Positions 34,717 to 43,823 are shown, counted from the first letter of the stretch. The stretch: DNA of 64,000 nt from Streptomyces sp. CB01201 (GCF_002803085.1 NZ_NNBJ01000012.1:124001-188000); one strand, 5' to 3'. Translations and numbers: made by a program. The notes: a model not told the origin generated them from the letters alone.

Positions 34717-35408
34717 GCGGCGATTCCTTCCGGGCGCACCACGGCGTAGGCCTGGTTGCGGGAGGCGCGCAGCCCGCCGCCCTTGGCGTAGAGGAGTTCG
34801 GTCAGCGGGATCGGCGCGTGGTAGCACGACACCGATGAGGGGACGCCGAGGATGCCCGGGGTGTCCAGGAAGAAGGGGAGTTCGGCGGCGATGTAGTCGA
34901 GGCAGGCGGAGAGCTGCCGGGCGCTTACGGCGGGCTCGCCGACCTTCGTGGAGAGGAAGTGCGCCGCCATGTGTTCGCAGCCGGCGCGGAAGTGCGGGTC
35001 GGTGGCGAGGAAGTGCCGCACCCGGCGGTGCAGCAGCTCGTACACGGGGTTCCCGGCGAACTCCGAGAGGGCGTGCACGCCGACCGGCGTACCCTGCGGG
35101 TCCGCCTCCTCGACGCCGCGCAGGATCCTGCGGCGCACCGCCTTCAGCTCCTTGCCGGCCCGGCGGGCCGCGTGGCCGGGCTCGTAGCCGAGCGCGCCGA
35201 ACAGCTCGGCCACGTGGAGGTCGGCGTACACGATGTCGATGCGGGAGAACCGTGCCGAAGCCCAGCGGACGAGTTCGGTGATGCGCCCGGCGCTGAAGTA
35301 GCTGTTCCCCGGACTCACACCGATGAGGACGTGATCGCCCTCGTCCCATATGTGGTGGCAACTTCGTGTGAAGGGCTGCACGGTGAATGCTTCAGTTGTG
35401 ATGGCCAC
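34713..35408 (-). CDS. tRNA-dependent cyclodipeptide synthase (Rv2275-like, NYH subfamily)
   Basis: A 231-residue CDPS that uses two aminoacyl-tRNAs to form a diketopiperazine. The nucleophile is S32 in LIGVSPGNSYFS, N35 is the Asn of the NYH subfamily, Y172 and E176 (LDYIAAELPFF) form the catalytic pair, and Y196-H197 (SCYH) complete the signature. As recalled, it is strikingly close to M. tuberculosis Rv2275, which makes cyclo(Tyr-Tyr): the PFT..C....EGDH start, FLSTKVG, LDTPxILGVPSS and YAxGxGLRASRNQ are shared. The Rv2275 residue Asn251 corresponds here to S194. It lacks the ~50-residue N-terminal extension of Rv2275. The start is GTG 35408, without a clear ribosome site; the mRNA may be leaderless. 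It is operonic with the P450. Confidence 0.95.
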   Translation of the reverse strand: MAITTEAFTVQPFTRSCHHIWDEGDHVLIGVSPGNSYFSAGRITELVRWASARFSRIDIVYADLHVAELFGALGYEPGHAARRAGKELKAVRRRILRGVEEADPQGTPVGVHALSEFAGNPVYELLHRRVRHFLATDPHFRAGCEHMAAHFLSTKVGEPAVSARQLSACLDYIAAELPFFLDTPGILGVPSSVSCYHAPIPLTELLYAKGGGLRASRNQAYAVVRPEGIAA

Positions 35409-35608
35409 AGCTGTAACGCCCCAGCGCCGCTAGTCCCTGGGTGCCCTGTGCTCCCGGTGTGGCGGCGACAGCACGAAGTTATCCATCAGTGGCGGAGCGT
35501 AAGGAAGTGGCGCCGTGAAGTTGGCGTGAACTCCTCTTTGTCGGGCGGAAAACGGTCCTCCGTGTATGGCGAACAGTCAGGGTGGGGGTTCGATGGGCGG
35601 GTCCCCGG
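35409..35608 (-). promoter_or_regulatory. Leader/promoter region of the CDPS-P450 operon, with 18-codon ORF
   Basis: 200 bp between the GNAT gene and the CDPS start. On the minus strand an ATG at 35486 opens an 18-codon ORF (MDNFVLSPPHREHRAPRD) ending at 35430, 22 nt before the CDPS GTG. It has no clear ribosome site. GATAAC inside it could instead be a -10 box. Not resolvable from sequence alone. Confidence 0.35.
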
Positions 35609-36253
35609 TCAGTGCGCCAGGAGCAGCGCCTCCGCGCCGACCGGCCGGAAACCGGCGGCCTGGAAGGTGCGTACGCTGCGCGCGTTGCCCGGCGACTGCT
35701 GGGCCCAGATCACCCCGTCCGGTACCAAGTGCCGTGCAGTGATGGCGAGTTGAGCGCCGAGGCCCTGGCCGCGCGCGGACTCGTCGAGCTCGATGGCGGC
35801 CTCCCAGCGGCCCGCGACGCCCCGCCCGAGCACGAGTACGCCGCCGTCCGCCGCCCATACCCGCACGTCGTCCCGGAACTTCAGCGCTCGGGCCACCCTC
35901 GGATGCGCCGGATCCTCGATCTCCCGCAGCGCCAGAGGCGGTTCGCCCGGCAGGGCGGGGGCGCAGGTCAGCAGGTCGACGCAGTTCATCGAGCGGCCGG
36001 TACGGGCCATCAAGGCCGCCAGGAACGCGGGGTTCATGGCGGCGCCGAGGGGGTCCGCGTCGGTCGCGGCGAGGGTGGCCCGCAGCCAGTCCGGGTCCTC
36101 GTCCAGGAAGATCACCGAATGGGCCGTGAACGCCAGCACGCCGGCGTCCCGCGGCCCGGGCTGCGCCACCAGCGTCGTACCGCCGTCCACCGGCGGGAAC
36201 CGGCCATCGGCCGCGGCCGCCAGAATGTCCCCGAGCGTCTGATCCACCGTCAT
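35609..36253 (-). CDS. GNAT-family N-acetyltransferase
   Basis: A 214-residue protein with a GNAT fold in the C-terminal half. The acetyl-CoA-binding motif A is ESARGQGLGAQLAITAR (R/Q-x-x-G-x-G/A) and motif B is SPGNARSVRTFQAAGFRPVG. The N-terminal ~95 residues (VIFLDEDPDWLRATLAA) look like a second, degenerate GNAT-like half. The substrate is unknown. The ATG at 36253 is preceded by GGGAG. It lies upstream of the CDPS on the same strand but 200 nt away; involvement in that pathway is possible but not supported by overlap. Confidence 0.82.
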   Translation of the reverse strand: MTVDQTLGDILAAAADGRFPPVDGGTTLVAQPGPRDAGVLAFTAHSVIFLDEDPDWLRATLAATDADPLGAAMNPAFLAALMARTGRSMNCVDLLTCAPALPGEPPLALREIEDPAHPRVARALKFRDDVRVWAADGGVLVLGRGVAGRWEAAIELDESARGQGLGAQLAITARHLVPDGVIWAQQSPGNARSVRTFQAAGFRPVGAEALLLAH

Positions 36254-36341
36254 CCCCGTCTCTCCCGTTCCCGGCCCCGAGTCTCCACCCGCGGCGCCCC
36301 GCAAAGCCCCGGCCGCCGCACGGTGCGCGCACATCGGCGGC

Positions 36342-36360
36342 TAATCTGACCGGCGTCAGA
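36342..36360 (+). promoter_or_regulatory. Candidate operator and -10 region of the EF-hand gene
   Basis: TAATCT (36342-36347), a plausible -10 box, overlaps TCTGAC-CGGC-GTCAGA (36345-36360), a 6+6 inverted repeat resembling a repressor site. It lies 40 nt ahead of the EF-hand start. Confidence 0.35.
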
Positions 36361-36399
36361 AAAGCACCAAGCAGTAGCACCAACAAAGGGGTGGACCCA

Positions 36400-36612
36400 G
36401 TGGCGGACATCGAAGAGGCGCGCAAGGCGTTCGCGAAGCTCGACGTCGACGGCGACGGACGCGTCACCGCGAGCGAGTACAAGGCGGTCATGGCGCAGCT
36501 GGGCGACTTCCACGTCACCGAGACCGTGGCGCAGGCCATCATCAAGGCCAAGGACGCCAACGGCGACGGCAAGCTCTCCTTCGAGGAGTTCTGGGCGTCC
36601 CTGAACAAGTGA
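36400..36612 (+). CDS. Small EF-hand calcium-binding protein
   Basis: A 70-residue acidic protein with two EF-hand loops: DVDGDGRVTASE and DANGDGKLSFEE, both with Asp/Asn/Glu at the calcium-ligating positions 1, 3, 5 and 12. It ends FWASLNK, typical of the small calmodulin-like proteins of Streptomyces. The likely role is calcium buffering or signalling in the cytoplasm; targets are unknown. GTG 36400 has AAAGGGG 8 nt upstream; GTG 36391 would place the start on the ribosome site itself. It is monocistronic, with a hairpin after the stop. Confidence 0.92.
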   Translation: MADIEEARKAFAKLDVDGDGRVTASEYKAVMAQLGDFHVTETVAQAIIKAKDANGDGKLSFEEFWASLNK

Positions 36613-36634
36613 CCCCGAACAGCTGACCCCGATC

Positions 36635-36679
36635 GGTACCGGTGGCGCGAAACCGCTCCTGCGGAGCGCCGCCGGTGCC
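36635..36679. terminator. Hairpin after the EF-hand gene
   Basis: GGTACCGGTGGCG pairs with CGCCGCCGGTGCC through 11 Watson-Crick and two G-U pairs. A smaller CTCC/GGAG stem lies in the loop. It starts 23 nt past the stop. Confidence 0.6.
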
Positions 36680-36750
36680 GAGCCGGAATAACCCGCAGTG
36701 TCCGCAAGTTGCCGGAGCGTGACAACGTACCGACTCCGGAAGGCCGGCTC

Positions 36751-37413
36751 ATGAAGATTGGCATCATCGGCGCGGGCAACATCGGCGGCAACCTGACCCG
36801 TCGCCTCACCGCGCTCGGCCACCAGGTTTCCATCGCCAACTCCCGTGGCCCGCACACCCTTTCCGCCCTCGCGGAGGAGACCGGCGCGACGCCGGTCACC
36901 GTCGAGGAGGCGGCCGACGGCGCCCAGGTCGTCGTGGTCACCATCCCGCTGAAGAACGTGCCCGACCTGCCCAAGGGCCTGTTCGGCAAGGCCGCCGACG
37001 GCCTCGCCGTCATCGACACCGGGAACTACTACCCCAAGGAGCGCGACGGCCGGATCGACGCGATCGAGGAGGGCCTGACCGAGAGCCGCTGGACCGAGCA
37101 GCACCTCGGCCACCCGGTGATCAAGGTCCTGAACGGCACATACGCCCAGGACCTCCTGGACCGGCCGCGCCCCGAGGGCGCTCCCGACCGGGTGGCCGTG
37201 CCCATCGCGGGCGACGACGCGGCCGCCAAGCAGCTGGTCCGCGAACTCGTCGACGAGCTGGGCTTCGACACCGTGGACGCGGGCGGCATCGACGACTCCT
37301 GGCGCCAGCAGCCCGCGACCCCCGTCTACGGTCTGCGCGGCAACAAGGCGGAGGTCACCGAGGCGCTGGCCGCCGCACCGCGGGAGCGGCCGGCGGCGCA
37401 CAGCGCTCCCTAG
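36751..37413 (+). CDS. NADPH-dependent F420 reductase-like / Rossmann dinucleotide-binding protein
   Basis: A 220-residue protein beginning with a Rossmann motif, MKIGIIGAGNIGGNLTRRL, then VSIANSRGPHTL, where the Ser-Arg suggests NADP preference. It belongs to the NAD(P)-binding family that includes F420:NADP oxidoreductase (F420_oxidored). Conserved GNYYPKERDGRI and KVLNGTYAQDLL resemble annotated NADPH-dependent reductases whose substrates are mostly unknown. The ATG at 36751 has GGAAGG 7 nt upstream. It stands alone between the EF-hand gene and the convergent sdaA. Confidence 0.82.
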   Translation: MKIGIIGAGNIGGNLTRRLTALGHQVSIANSRGPHTLSALAEETGATPVTVEEAADGAQVVVVTIPLKNVPDLPKGLFGKAADGLAVIDTGNYYPKERDGRIDAIEEGLTESRWTEQHLGHPVIKVLNGTYAQDLLDRPRPEGAPDRVAVPIAGDDAAAKQLVRELVDELGFDTVDAGGIDDSWRQQPATPVYGLRGNKAEVTEALAAAPRERPAAHSAP

Positions 37414-37482
37414 GGGTACGAGGAGCCGCGCTACCGGCCAAGGCCGGTCCGCGGTCGAGGCGTTCCGTCTCCCGCGGAGCTG

Positions 37483-38865
<1,383 letters not shown>

Positions 38866-38942
38866 GGGAGACTCCTTGTGGGGGTTGGAAGACGCCGTTG
38901 TCTGCCGGGGTATCGCAGAGCAAAGCTGGCACAGCATGGGAT

Positions 38943-38980
38943 GGGGCACCGCGCTCACTACCCAGTGTGCGCGGTGCCCC
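38943..38980. terminator. Long hairpin terminator between sdaA and glyA
   Basis: GGGGCACCGCGC and GCGCGGTGCCCC form a perfect 12-bp stem, extended after one T-T mismatch by CACT/AGTG around an ACCC loop. It ends the gcvT-gcvH-glyA transcript on the minus strand. Confidence 0.85.
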
Positions 38981-39022
38981 GGGGCTTCGTACGGAATGAA
39001 CCGAGAACGAAAGCGTACGAAA

Positions 39023-40282
39023 CTACTTCAGGCCGGGGTACAGCGGGTGCTTGGCGGCCAGAGCGGACACCCGGTCGGACAGGGCGTCCTTGTCGAAGTC
39101 CGGCTTCAGGGCCTCGGCGATGATGTCGGCGACCTCGCGGAAGTCGTCGTCGCCGAAGCCGCGGGTGGCAAGGGCCGGGGTGCCGATCCGCAGGCCCGAG
39201 GTCACCATCGGCGGCCGCGGGTCGTTCGGGACGGCGTTCCGGTTGACCGTGATGCCGACCTCGTGGAGGCGGTCCTCGGCCTGCTGGCCGTCCAGCTCCG
39301 AGTTGCGCAGGTCCACCAGGACCAGGTGCACGTCGGTGCCGCCGGTCAGGACGTCGACGCCGACGGCCTTCACGTCGTCCTGGACCAGGCGCTCGGCCAG
39401 GATCCGGGCGCCGTCCAGGGTGCGCTGCTGGCGCTCCTTGAACTCGGGCGAGGCCGCGACCTTGAAGGACACCGCCTTCGCCGCGATGACGTGCTCCAGG
39501 GGACCGCCCTGCTGACCCGGGAAGACCGCCGAGTTGATCTTCTTGGCCAGCTCCTGCGTCGACAGGATGACACCGCCGCGCGGACCGCCCAGGGTCTTGT
39601 GCGTGGTGGTGGTCACGACGTGGGCGTGCGGCACCGGGTTGGGGTGCAGACCCGCGGCGACCAGGCCCGCGAAGTGGGCCATGTCGACCATCAGGTACGC
39701 GCCGACCTCGTCCGCGATCCGGCGGAAGGCGGCGAAGTCCAGCTGACGCGGGTACGCGGACCAGCCGGCCACGATCAGCTGCGGCTTCGACTCCTTGGCC
39801 AGGCGCTCGACCTCGGCCATGTCGACCTCGCCGGTCTCGTCGACGTGGTACGGGACCACGTTGTAGAGCTTGCCGGAGAAGTTGATCTTCATGCCGTGGG
39901 TCAGGTGACCGCCGTGGGCCAGGTTCAGACCCATGATCGTGTCGCCCGGCTTGAGCAGCGCGAACATCGCGGCCGCGTTGGCCTGGGCGCCCGAGTGGGG
40001 CTGCACGTTGGCGGCCTCGGCGCCGAACAGCGCCTTGATGCGGTCGATCGCGATCTGCTCGACCACGTCGACGTGCTCGCAGCCGCCGTAGTAGCGGCGG
40101 CCCGGGTAGCCCTCGGCGTACTTGTTGGTGAGGACCGAGCCCTGGGCCTCCATGACCGCGACCGGAGCGAAGTTCTCCGAGGCGATCATTTCGAGGGTGG
40201 ACTGCTGACGGAGGAGCTCGGCGTCGACGGCGGCGGCGACGTCCGGGTCCAGCTCGTGGAGGGGCTGGTTCAGAAGCGACAT
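39023..40282 (-). CDS. glyA: Serine hydroxymethyltransferase
   Basis: A 419-residue PLP enzyme that interconverts serine and glycine with tetrahydrofolate. The PLP Lys is K229 in VVTTTTHKTLGGPRGG. Other conserved parts are LEMIASENF, NKYAEGYPGRRYYGG, QPHSGAQAN and VDMAHFAGLVAAG. Length is standard. The ATG is at 40282. It is the third gene of gcvT-gcvH-glyA, 31 nt after gcvH, so glycine made available or removed by the cleavage system is matched with SHMT, and expression is probably under the riboswitch ahead of gcvT. Confidence 0.97.
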   Translation of the reverse strand: MSLLNQPLHELDPDVAAAVDAELLRQQSTLEMIASENFAPVAVMEAQGSVLTNKYAEGYPGRRYYGGCEHVDVVEQIAIDRIKALFGAEAANVQPHSGAQANAAAMFALLKPGDTIMGLNLAHGGHLTHGMKINFSGKLYNVVPYHVDETGEVDMAEVERLAKESKPQLIVAGWSAYPRQLDFAAFRRIADEVGAYLMVDMAHFAGLVAAGLHPNPVPHAHVVTTTTHKTLGGPRGGVILSTQELAKKINSAVFPGQQGGPLEHVIAAKAVSFKVAASPEFKERQQRTLDGARILAERLVQDDVKAVGVDVLTGGTDVHLVLVDLRNSELDGQQAEDRLHEVGITVNRNAVPNDPRPPMVTSGLRIGTPALATRGFGDDDFREVADIIAEALKPDFDKDALSDRVSALAAKHPLYPGLK

Positions 40283-40313
40283 CAGACGAATCCCTGTATC
40301 CCTGTGGTTGAGG

Positions 40314-40688
40314 TCAGCTGGCGAAGTCGGTGTACTCGTCGGCGGAGAGCAGGTCGCCCGGCTCGTCCGTGACCTTCACCTTGAACAGCCAACCGTCCTC
40401 GAACGGGGCCGAGTTGACGAGCGACGGGTCGTCCACCACGTCCTGGTTGGCCGCGACGACCTCGCCGGTGACCGGGGAGTACAGGTCGCTGACCGACTTG
40501 GTGGACTCCAGCTCGCCGCAGGTCTCGCCCGCGGTCACCGTGTCACCCACCTCCGGAAGCTGTACGTACACCACGTCACCGAGCGCGTTGGCCGCGTGCT
40601 CCGTGATGCCGACCGTCGAGACGCCGTCCTCGGCGCTCGACAGCCACTCGTGCTCCTTGCTGTAGCGAAGCTGCTGCGGGTTGCTCAT
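40314..40688 (-). CDS. gcvH: Glycine cleavage system H protein
   Basis: A 124-residue lipoyl carrier of the glycine cleavage complex. The lipoylated lysine is K64 in GELESTKSVSDLYSPVTGEV. The start region RYSKEHEWL and the C-terminal DEYTDFAS are typical. It carries the aminomethyl group between GcvP and GcvT. gcvP is not in this window, which is common in Streptomyces where it lies elsewhere. It is separated from gcvT by 100 nt and from glyA by 31 nt. Confidence 0.97.
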   Translation of the reverse strand: MSNPQQLRYSKEHEWLSSAEDGVSTVGITEHAANALGDVVYVQLPEVGDTVTAGETCGELESTKSVSDLYSPVTGEVVAANQDVVDDPSLVNSAPFEDGWLFKVKVTDEPGDLLSADEYTDFAS

Positions 40689-40788
40689 GACGTGAATTCT
40701 CCTGTACGCGGGGGAGTGCTGGTGACGGGGTACGGACGAGTGTCTCGGACGGCGAGACGGGAAAGGGGCGGCCGGAGGGAGGCGCGCG

Positions 40789-41904
40789 TCACTTCTGGCG
40801 CTTGTAGAAGGGGAGCGCGACGACCTCGTACGCCTCGTGCGTCCCGCGGATGTCGATGCCGACCCCTTCGGTGCCGGGCGCGGCGTGCGCGGCGTCCACG
40901 TACGCGATCGCGATCGGCTTGCCGAGCGTCGGGGACGGGGCGCCCGAGGTGACCTCGCCGACGACCTCGCCGCCGGCCACCACCGAGAACCCGGCGCGCG
41001 GCACCCGGCGGCCCTCGGCGATCAGGCCGACCAGCTTGCGCGGCGGGGTGGCCTCGGCCTTCTCGGCGGCCGCCGCCAGCGCCTCGCGGCCCACGAAGTC
41101 GCCGTCCTTCTCGAACTTCACGACCCGGCCGAGCCCCGCGTCGAACGGGGTCAGCGCGGTGGTCAGCTCATGCCCGTACAGCGGCATGCCCGCCTCAAGG
41201 CGCAGCGTGTCGCGGCAGGACAGACCGCAGGGCACGAGGCCTGCGTCCTGGCCGGCCTCGGTCAGCGCCCGCCACAGCCCCTCGGCGTGCTCGGGCGCCA
41301 CGAACAGCTCGAAGCCGTCCTCGCCGGTGTAGCCGGTGCGGGCGATCAGCGCAGGGACACCGGCGACGGTGCCGGGCAGGCCCGCGTAGTACTTCAGGCC
41401 GTCGAGGTCGGCGTCCGTCACGGACTTCAGGATGCCGGGGGACTCCGGGCCCTGCACCGCGATCAGCGCGTAGGCGTCGCGGTCGTCGCGGACCTCGGCG
41501 TCGAAGCCGGCCGCGCGCTCGGTGATCGCGTCGAGCACGATCTGCGCGTTGCCGGCGTTGGCGACGACCATGTACTCGCTCTCGCCCAGGCGGTAGACGA
41601 TCAGGTCGTCCACGATCCCGCCGTCCTCCTGGCAGATCATCGTGTACCGGGCGCGGCCGAGCCCGATGGTCGCGATGTTGCCGACCAGCGCGTAGTTGAG
41701 GGCCTTCATCGCCTCGGGGCCGGTGACGGTGATCTCGCCCATGTGGGACAGGTCGAAGAGCCCGGCGCGGGTGCGCACGGCGTTGTGCTCGTCGCGCTCG
41801 CTCCCGTACCGCAGCGGCATGTCCCAGCCCGCGAAGTCGGTCATCGTGGCGCCCAGCGCACGATGCAGGGCATCGAGGGAGGTCAGACGGGGGGCGTTGC
41901 TCAT
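40789..41904 (-). CDS. gcvT: Glycine cleavage system aminomethyltransferase (T protein)
   Basis: A 371-residue folate-dependent enzyme that transfers the methylene group from the H-protein-bound intermediate to tetrahydrofolate. It has the folate-binding GcvT domain (DFAGWDMPLRY, FDLSHMGEI, GYTGEDGFELF) and a C-terminal barrel domain (PLYGHELT, FVGREAL). The ATG at 41904 has TTGGAG 8 nt upstream. It is the first gene of the operon, 40 nt after a tandem glycine riboswitch, so expression should rise with glycine. Confidence 0.97.
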   Translation of the reverse strand: MSNAPRLTSLDALHRALGATMTDFAGWDMPLRYGSERDEHNAVRTRAGLFDLSHMGEITVTGPEAMKALNYALVGNIATIGLGRARYTMICQEDGGIVDDLIVYRLGESEYMVVANAGNAQIVLDAITERAAGFDAEVRDDRDAYALIAVQGPESPGILKSVTDADLDGLKYYAGLPGTVAGVPALIARTGYTGEDGFELFVAPEHAEGLWRALTEAGQDAGLVPCGLSCRDTLRLEAGMPLYGHELTTALTPFDAGLGRVVKFEKDGDFVGREALAAAAEKAEATPPRKLVGLIAEGRRVPRAGFSVVAGGEVVGEVTSGAPSPTLGKPIAIAYVDAAHAAPGTEGVGIDIRGTHEAYEVVALPFYKRQK

Positions 41905-41943
41905 GGATGTTGCTCCAAGGTCCCGGGGCATGACGGTCGAGGA

Positions 41944-42150
41944 CATCCTCCCCATCTGTCATCGGAACCTGAGAGGTTCACCGTCGCGCACGCGCGGCAC
42001 GGCTTGCACCTTGGGTGGGACCGCCCGGCAGGGGACGGCCCGCTTTTCAGATCTGCCTCACCCGCGCGGTACGGGGCCTGAGAGATTCAAGGGAGGAACT
42101 TGCTCCTTCGGCGCCCCAGCTCACAGCTGCTGAGGACTCTCCCGCGCGGA
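41944..42150 (-). ncRNA. Tandem glycine riboswitch (gcvT motif)
   Basis: The minus strand from 42150 shows two glycine aptamers. Aptamer 1 runs from GGGAGAGTCC (42143-42134) through GCCGAAGGAGCAA to CTCTCAGG (42084-42077). A short linker follows, then aptamer 2 begins near TGAGGCAGATCTG, passes CACCCAAGGTGCAAGCC and CGGTGAACCTCTCAGG (ending about 41969), and closes with GACAGATGGGGAGGA at 41960-41946. The conserved GCCGAAGG...CTCTCAGG arrangement twice in a row is diagnostic of the cooperative glycine sensor. It controls gcvT 40 nt downstream. Whether it acts by termination or translation cannot be told. Confidence 0.93.
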
Positions 42151-42214
42151 TTCGAACGGCCGGTATGCAGTTGGCGCGCACATCATTGCACGCATCCCGG
42201 AAGCGGCAAATCGC

Positions 42215-42242
42215 TTGAGCTCTATTACCGTCTCTTTACACT
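42215..42242 (+). promoter_or_regulatory. Candidate sigma-70-type promoter for the P-loop protein gene
   Basis: TTGAGC (42215-42220), a 16-nt spacer, then TACACT (42237-42242). The predicted start of transcription is about 35 nt before the ATG at 42284. Confidence 0.45.
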
Positions 42243-42283
42243 TCCAGGGCAGGGGTCCCGGGATCCGAACAGGGGGGAGTGCC

Positions 42284-42943
42284 ATGACGGTTGGACACGA
42301 GACGGGCCAGGTGCGGGAGGCGCCCGCGGCGGACGGGCCCGCCCCGGCGCCGCCGTCGCGGCCGGTGATGAGCGAGGCGGTACGGGATCTGCGCGGCCGG
42401 CCCGCGCGCACGCCGCCGGAGCTGCTCTTCGACGCGGGGGACGTCGTGGTGGTGTCGGGCCTGCCGGGCAGCGGCAAGACGACCCTGATGCGCCGGACCG
42501 TCACCGACCGCCGCATCGACTCGCAGGACACCCGCCTCGCCTGGCAGCGCCGGCTCCCCGGCATCCCGTACGCCCTCTACCGCCCGCTCACCCGTACCGC
42601 GCACTTCGCCAGGACCTGGTGGGCGCTGCGCTCCGGCGACAGCCTGGTCGTGCACGACTGCGGGACCCAGGCCTGGGTGCGGCACTGGCTGGGCCGGGGC
42701 GCCCGGCGCCGGGGACGCGCGCTGCGCCTGGTCGTGCTCGACGTGGCGCCCGGCACCGCCCTGGAGGGCCAGGCCGACCGGGGCCGCTGGGTGTCCAGGT
42801 ACGCCTTCGCCCGGCACCGCGGCGCGGCCCGCCGCCTCATAGCGCGAGTGGAGGCCGGACGCCTGCCGACCGGCTGCGCGAGCGCGGTGCTGCTCGACCG
42901 CGAGTCGGCAGCGGTACTGCACCGCATCGGCTTCACGAAGTAG
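42284..42943 (+). CDS. P-loop NTPase, small AAA/kinase-like protein
   Basis: A 219-residue protein. Walker A is VVVSGLPGSGKTTLMRR at residues ~50-66. LVVHDCGTQAWVRHW and LRLVVLDVAPGTALEGQ resemble the central strands of nucleoside-monophosphate-kinase-like P-loop folds, and ADRGRWVSRYAFARHRGAA is rich in Arg like a lid. The first ~45 residues are disordered and Pro/Ala-rich. It is probably a small-molecule kinase of unknown substrate. The ATG at 42284 has GGGGGGAG 4 nt upstream. It is divergent from the gcvT operon; the two share a short upstream region. Confidence 0.8.
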   Translation: MTVGHETGQVREAPAADGPAPAPPSRPVMSEAVRDLRGRPARTPPELLFDAGDVVVVSGLPGSGKTTLMRRTVTDRRIDSQDTRLAWQRRLPGIPYALYRPLTRTAHFARTWWALRSGDSLVVHDCGTQAWVRHWLGRGARRRGRALRLVVLDVAPGTALEGQADRGRWVSRYAFARHRGAARRLIARVEAGRLPTGCASAVLLDRESAAVLHRIGFTK

Positions 42944-43049
42944 CGCCCGGTGGCGCGCGCCGGGCCATTTCCCGGCACCCTTTCCCCGCGTCGTGCCCTC
43001 GACGTTAGGGTCGAGGGGCACGACAGCAGTCGGGGGAGAAGGACGGCAC

Positions 43050-43823
43050 ATGAACTTTCCGGAGCAGACGTTCGCGCATCCGCACGGCGGCGGAGGCTGG
43101 CCGGGCAACGAGCTCGAAGAGGTCCTCGCCGCGGCCGTCGGGCAGCCCGACGCGGGCCCCCGCCTCATAGAGGTGCTCGGCCGCAATCCCGTATGGGTGC
43201 CGCTGCCCAACGGCGGCGGCCAGGACAGCAGGGACCTCGACCTCCCCACCATGGAGCTCGACGGCGCCCCCTATGTCCCGGTGTACAGCTCCGAGCAGCA
43301 GTTCCTGCACTGCGTCGGCTCCCACATGTCGTTCGCCGTCGCCCCCGCCGTCGAGTTCGCGCGCGGGCTGCCGCCGCGGCTCGGCATCGTGGTCAACCCC
43401 GAGGGCGCGGTGGGCATGCCGCTGCCCCCGCCCGCCGTCGCCGAGCTGTGCCGCACCGGGCTCACCGCGCTCGACGGGCCCGCGTCGGGCGCGCGGGTAC
43501 GGCTCTTCGAGCCGGACTGGCAGGAGGAGCCGGTCGACTTCCTGGCCGCGGCGGCCGAGGAGTTCGAGGCGATCGGCGTGGTGCTCAGCGCCCGTCGCGC
43601 GCTCGCCTCCATCGAGGGGGAGTCGCCCACGCTCTTCATCGGCGTGGAGTTCGCGACCTGGGACGGGGCGGGCCGGGGCGCCCCCATGGAGGCGCTCGGC
43701 CGGGCGCTCGGCCGGGTCCCGGTCGGCTGGCCGGTCAATCTGGTCCTGCTGGACGTGACCCAGGACCCGGTCGCCACGTGGATGCGCGAGCGGGTGCGGC
43801 CCTTCTACGCACGGGCCCAGTAG
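43050..43823 (+). CDS. sseB: SseB-family protein (enhanced serine sensitivity), copy 1
   Basis: A 257-residue soluble protein with the SseB N-terminal domain (NELEEVLAAAVGQPDAGPRL, VWVPLPNGG, YVPVYSSEQQF) and the SseB C-terminal domain ending PVATWMRERVRPFYARA. E. coli SseB overexpression was linked with serine sensitivity and rhodanese SseA, but its molecular role is unknown. The ATG at 43050 has AGAAGGA 6 nt upstream. It lies next to a paralogue and near serine/glycine genes, which agrees with a link to serine metabolism. Confidence 0.87.
   Translation: MNFPEQTFAHPHGGGGWPGNELEEVLAAAVGQPDAGPRLIEVLGRNPVWVPLPNGGGQDSRDLDLPTMELDGAPYVPVYSSEQQFLHCVGSHMSFAVAPAVEFARGLPPRLGIVVNPEGAVGMPLPPPAVAELCRTGLTALDGPASGARVRLFEPDWQEEPVDFLAAAAEEFEAIGVVLSARRALASIEGESPTLFIGVEFATWDGAGRGAPMEALGRALGRVPVGWPVNLVLLDVTQDPVATWMRERVRPFYARAQ

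Noticed and set aside
35430..35486. 18-codon ORF as a confirmed leader-peptide gene
   Set aside because: No ribosome site and no known motif; kept only as a low-interest observation.
33526..36253. Larger biosynthetic cluster including the GNAT gene
   Set aside because: The GNAT gene is 200 nt upstream with its own ribosome site, and no transporter, regulator or other tailoring enzyme adjoins the CDPS-P450 pair; only the two overlapping genes are supported.
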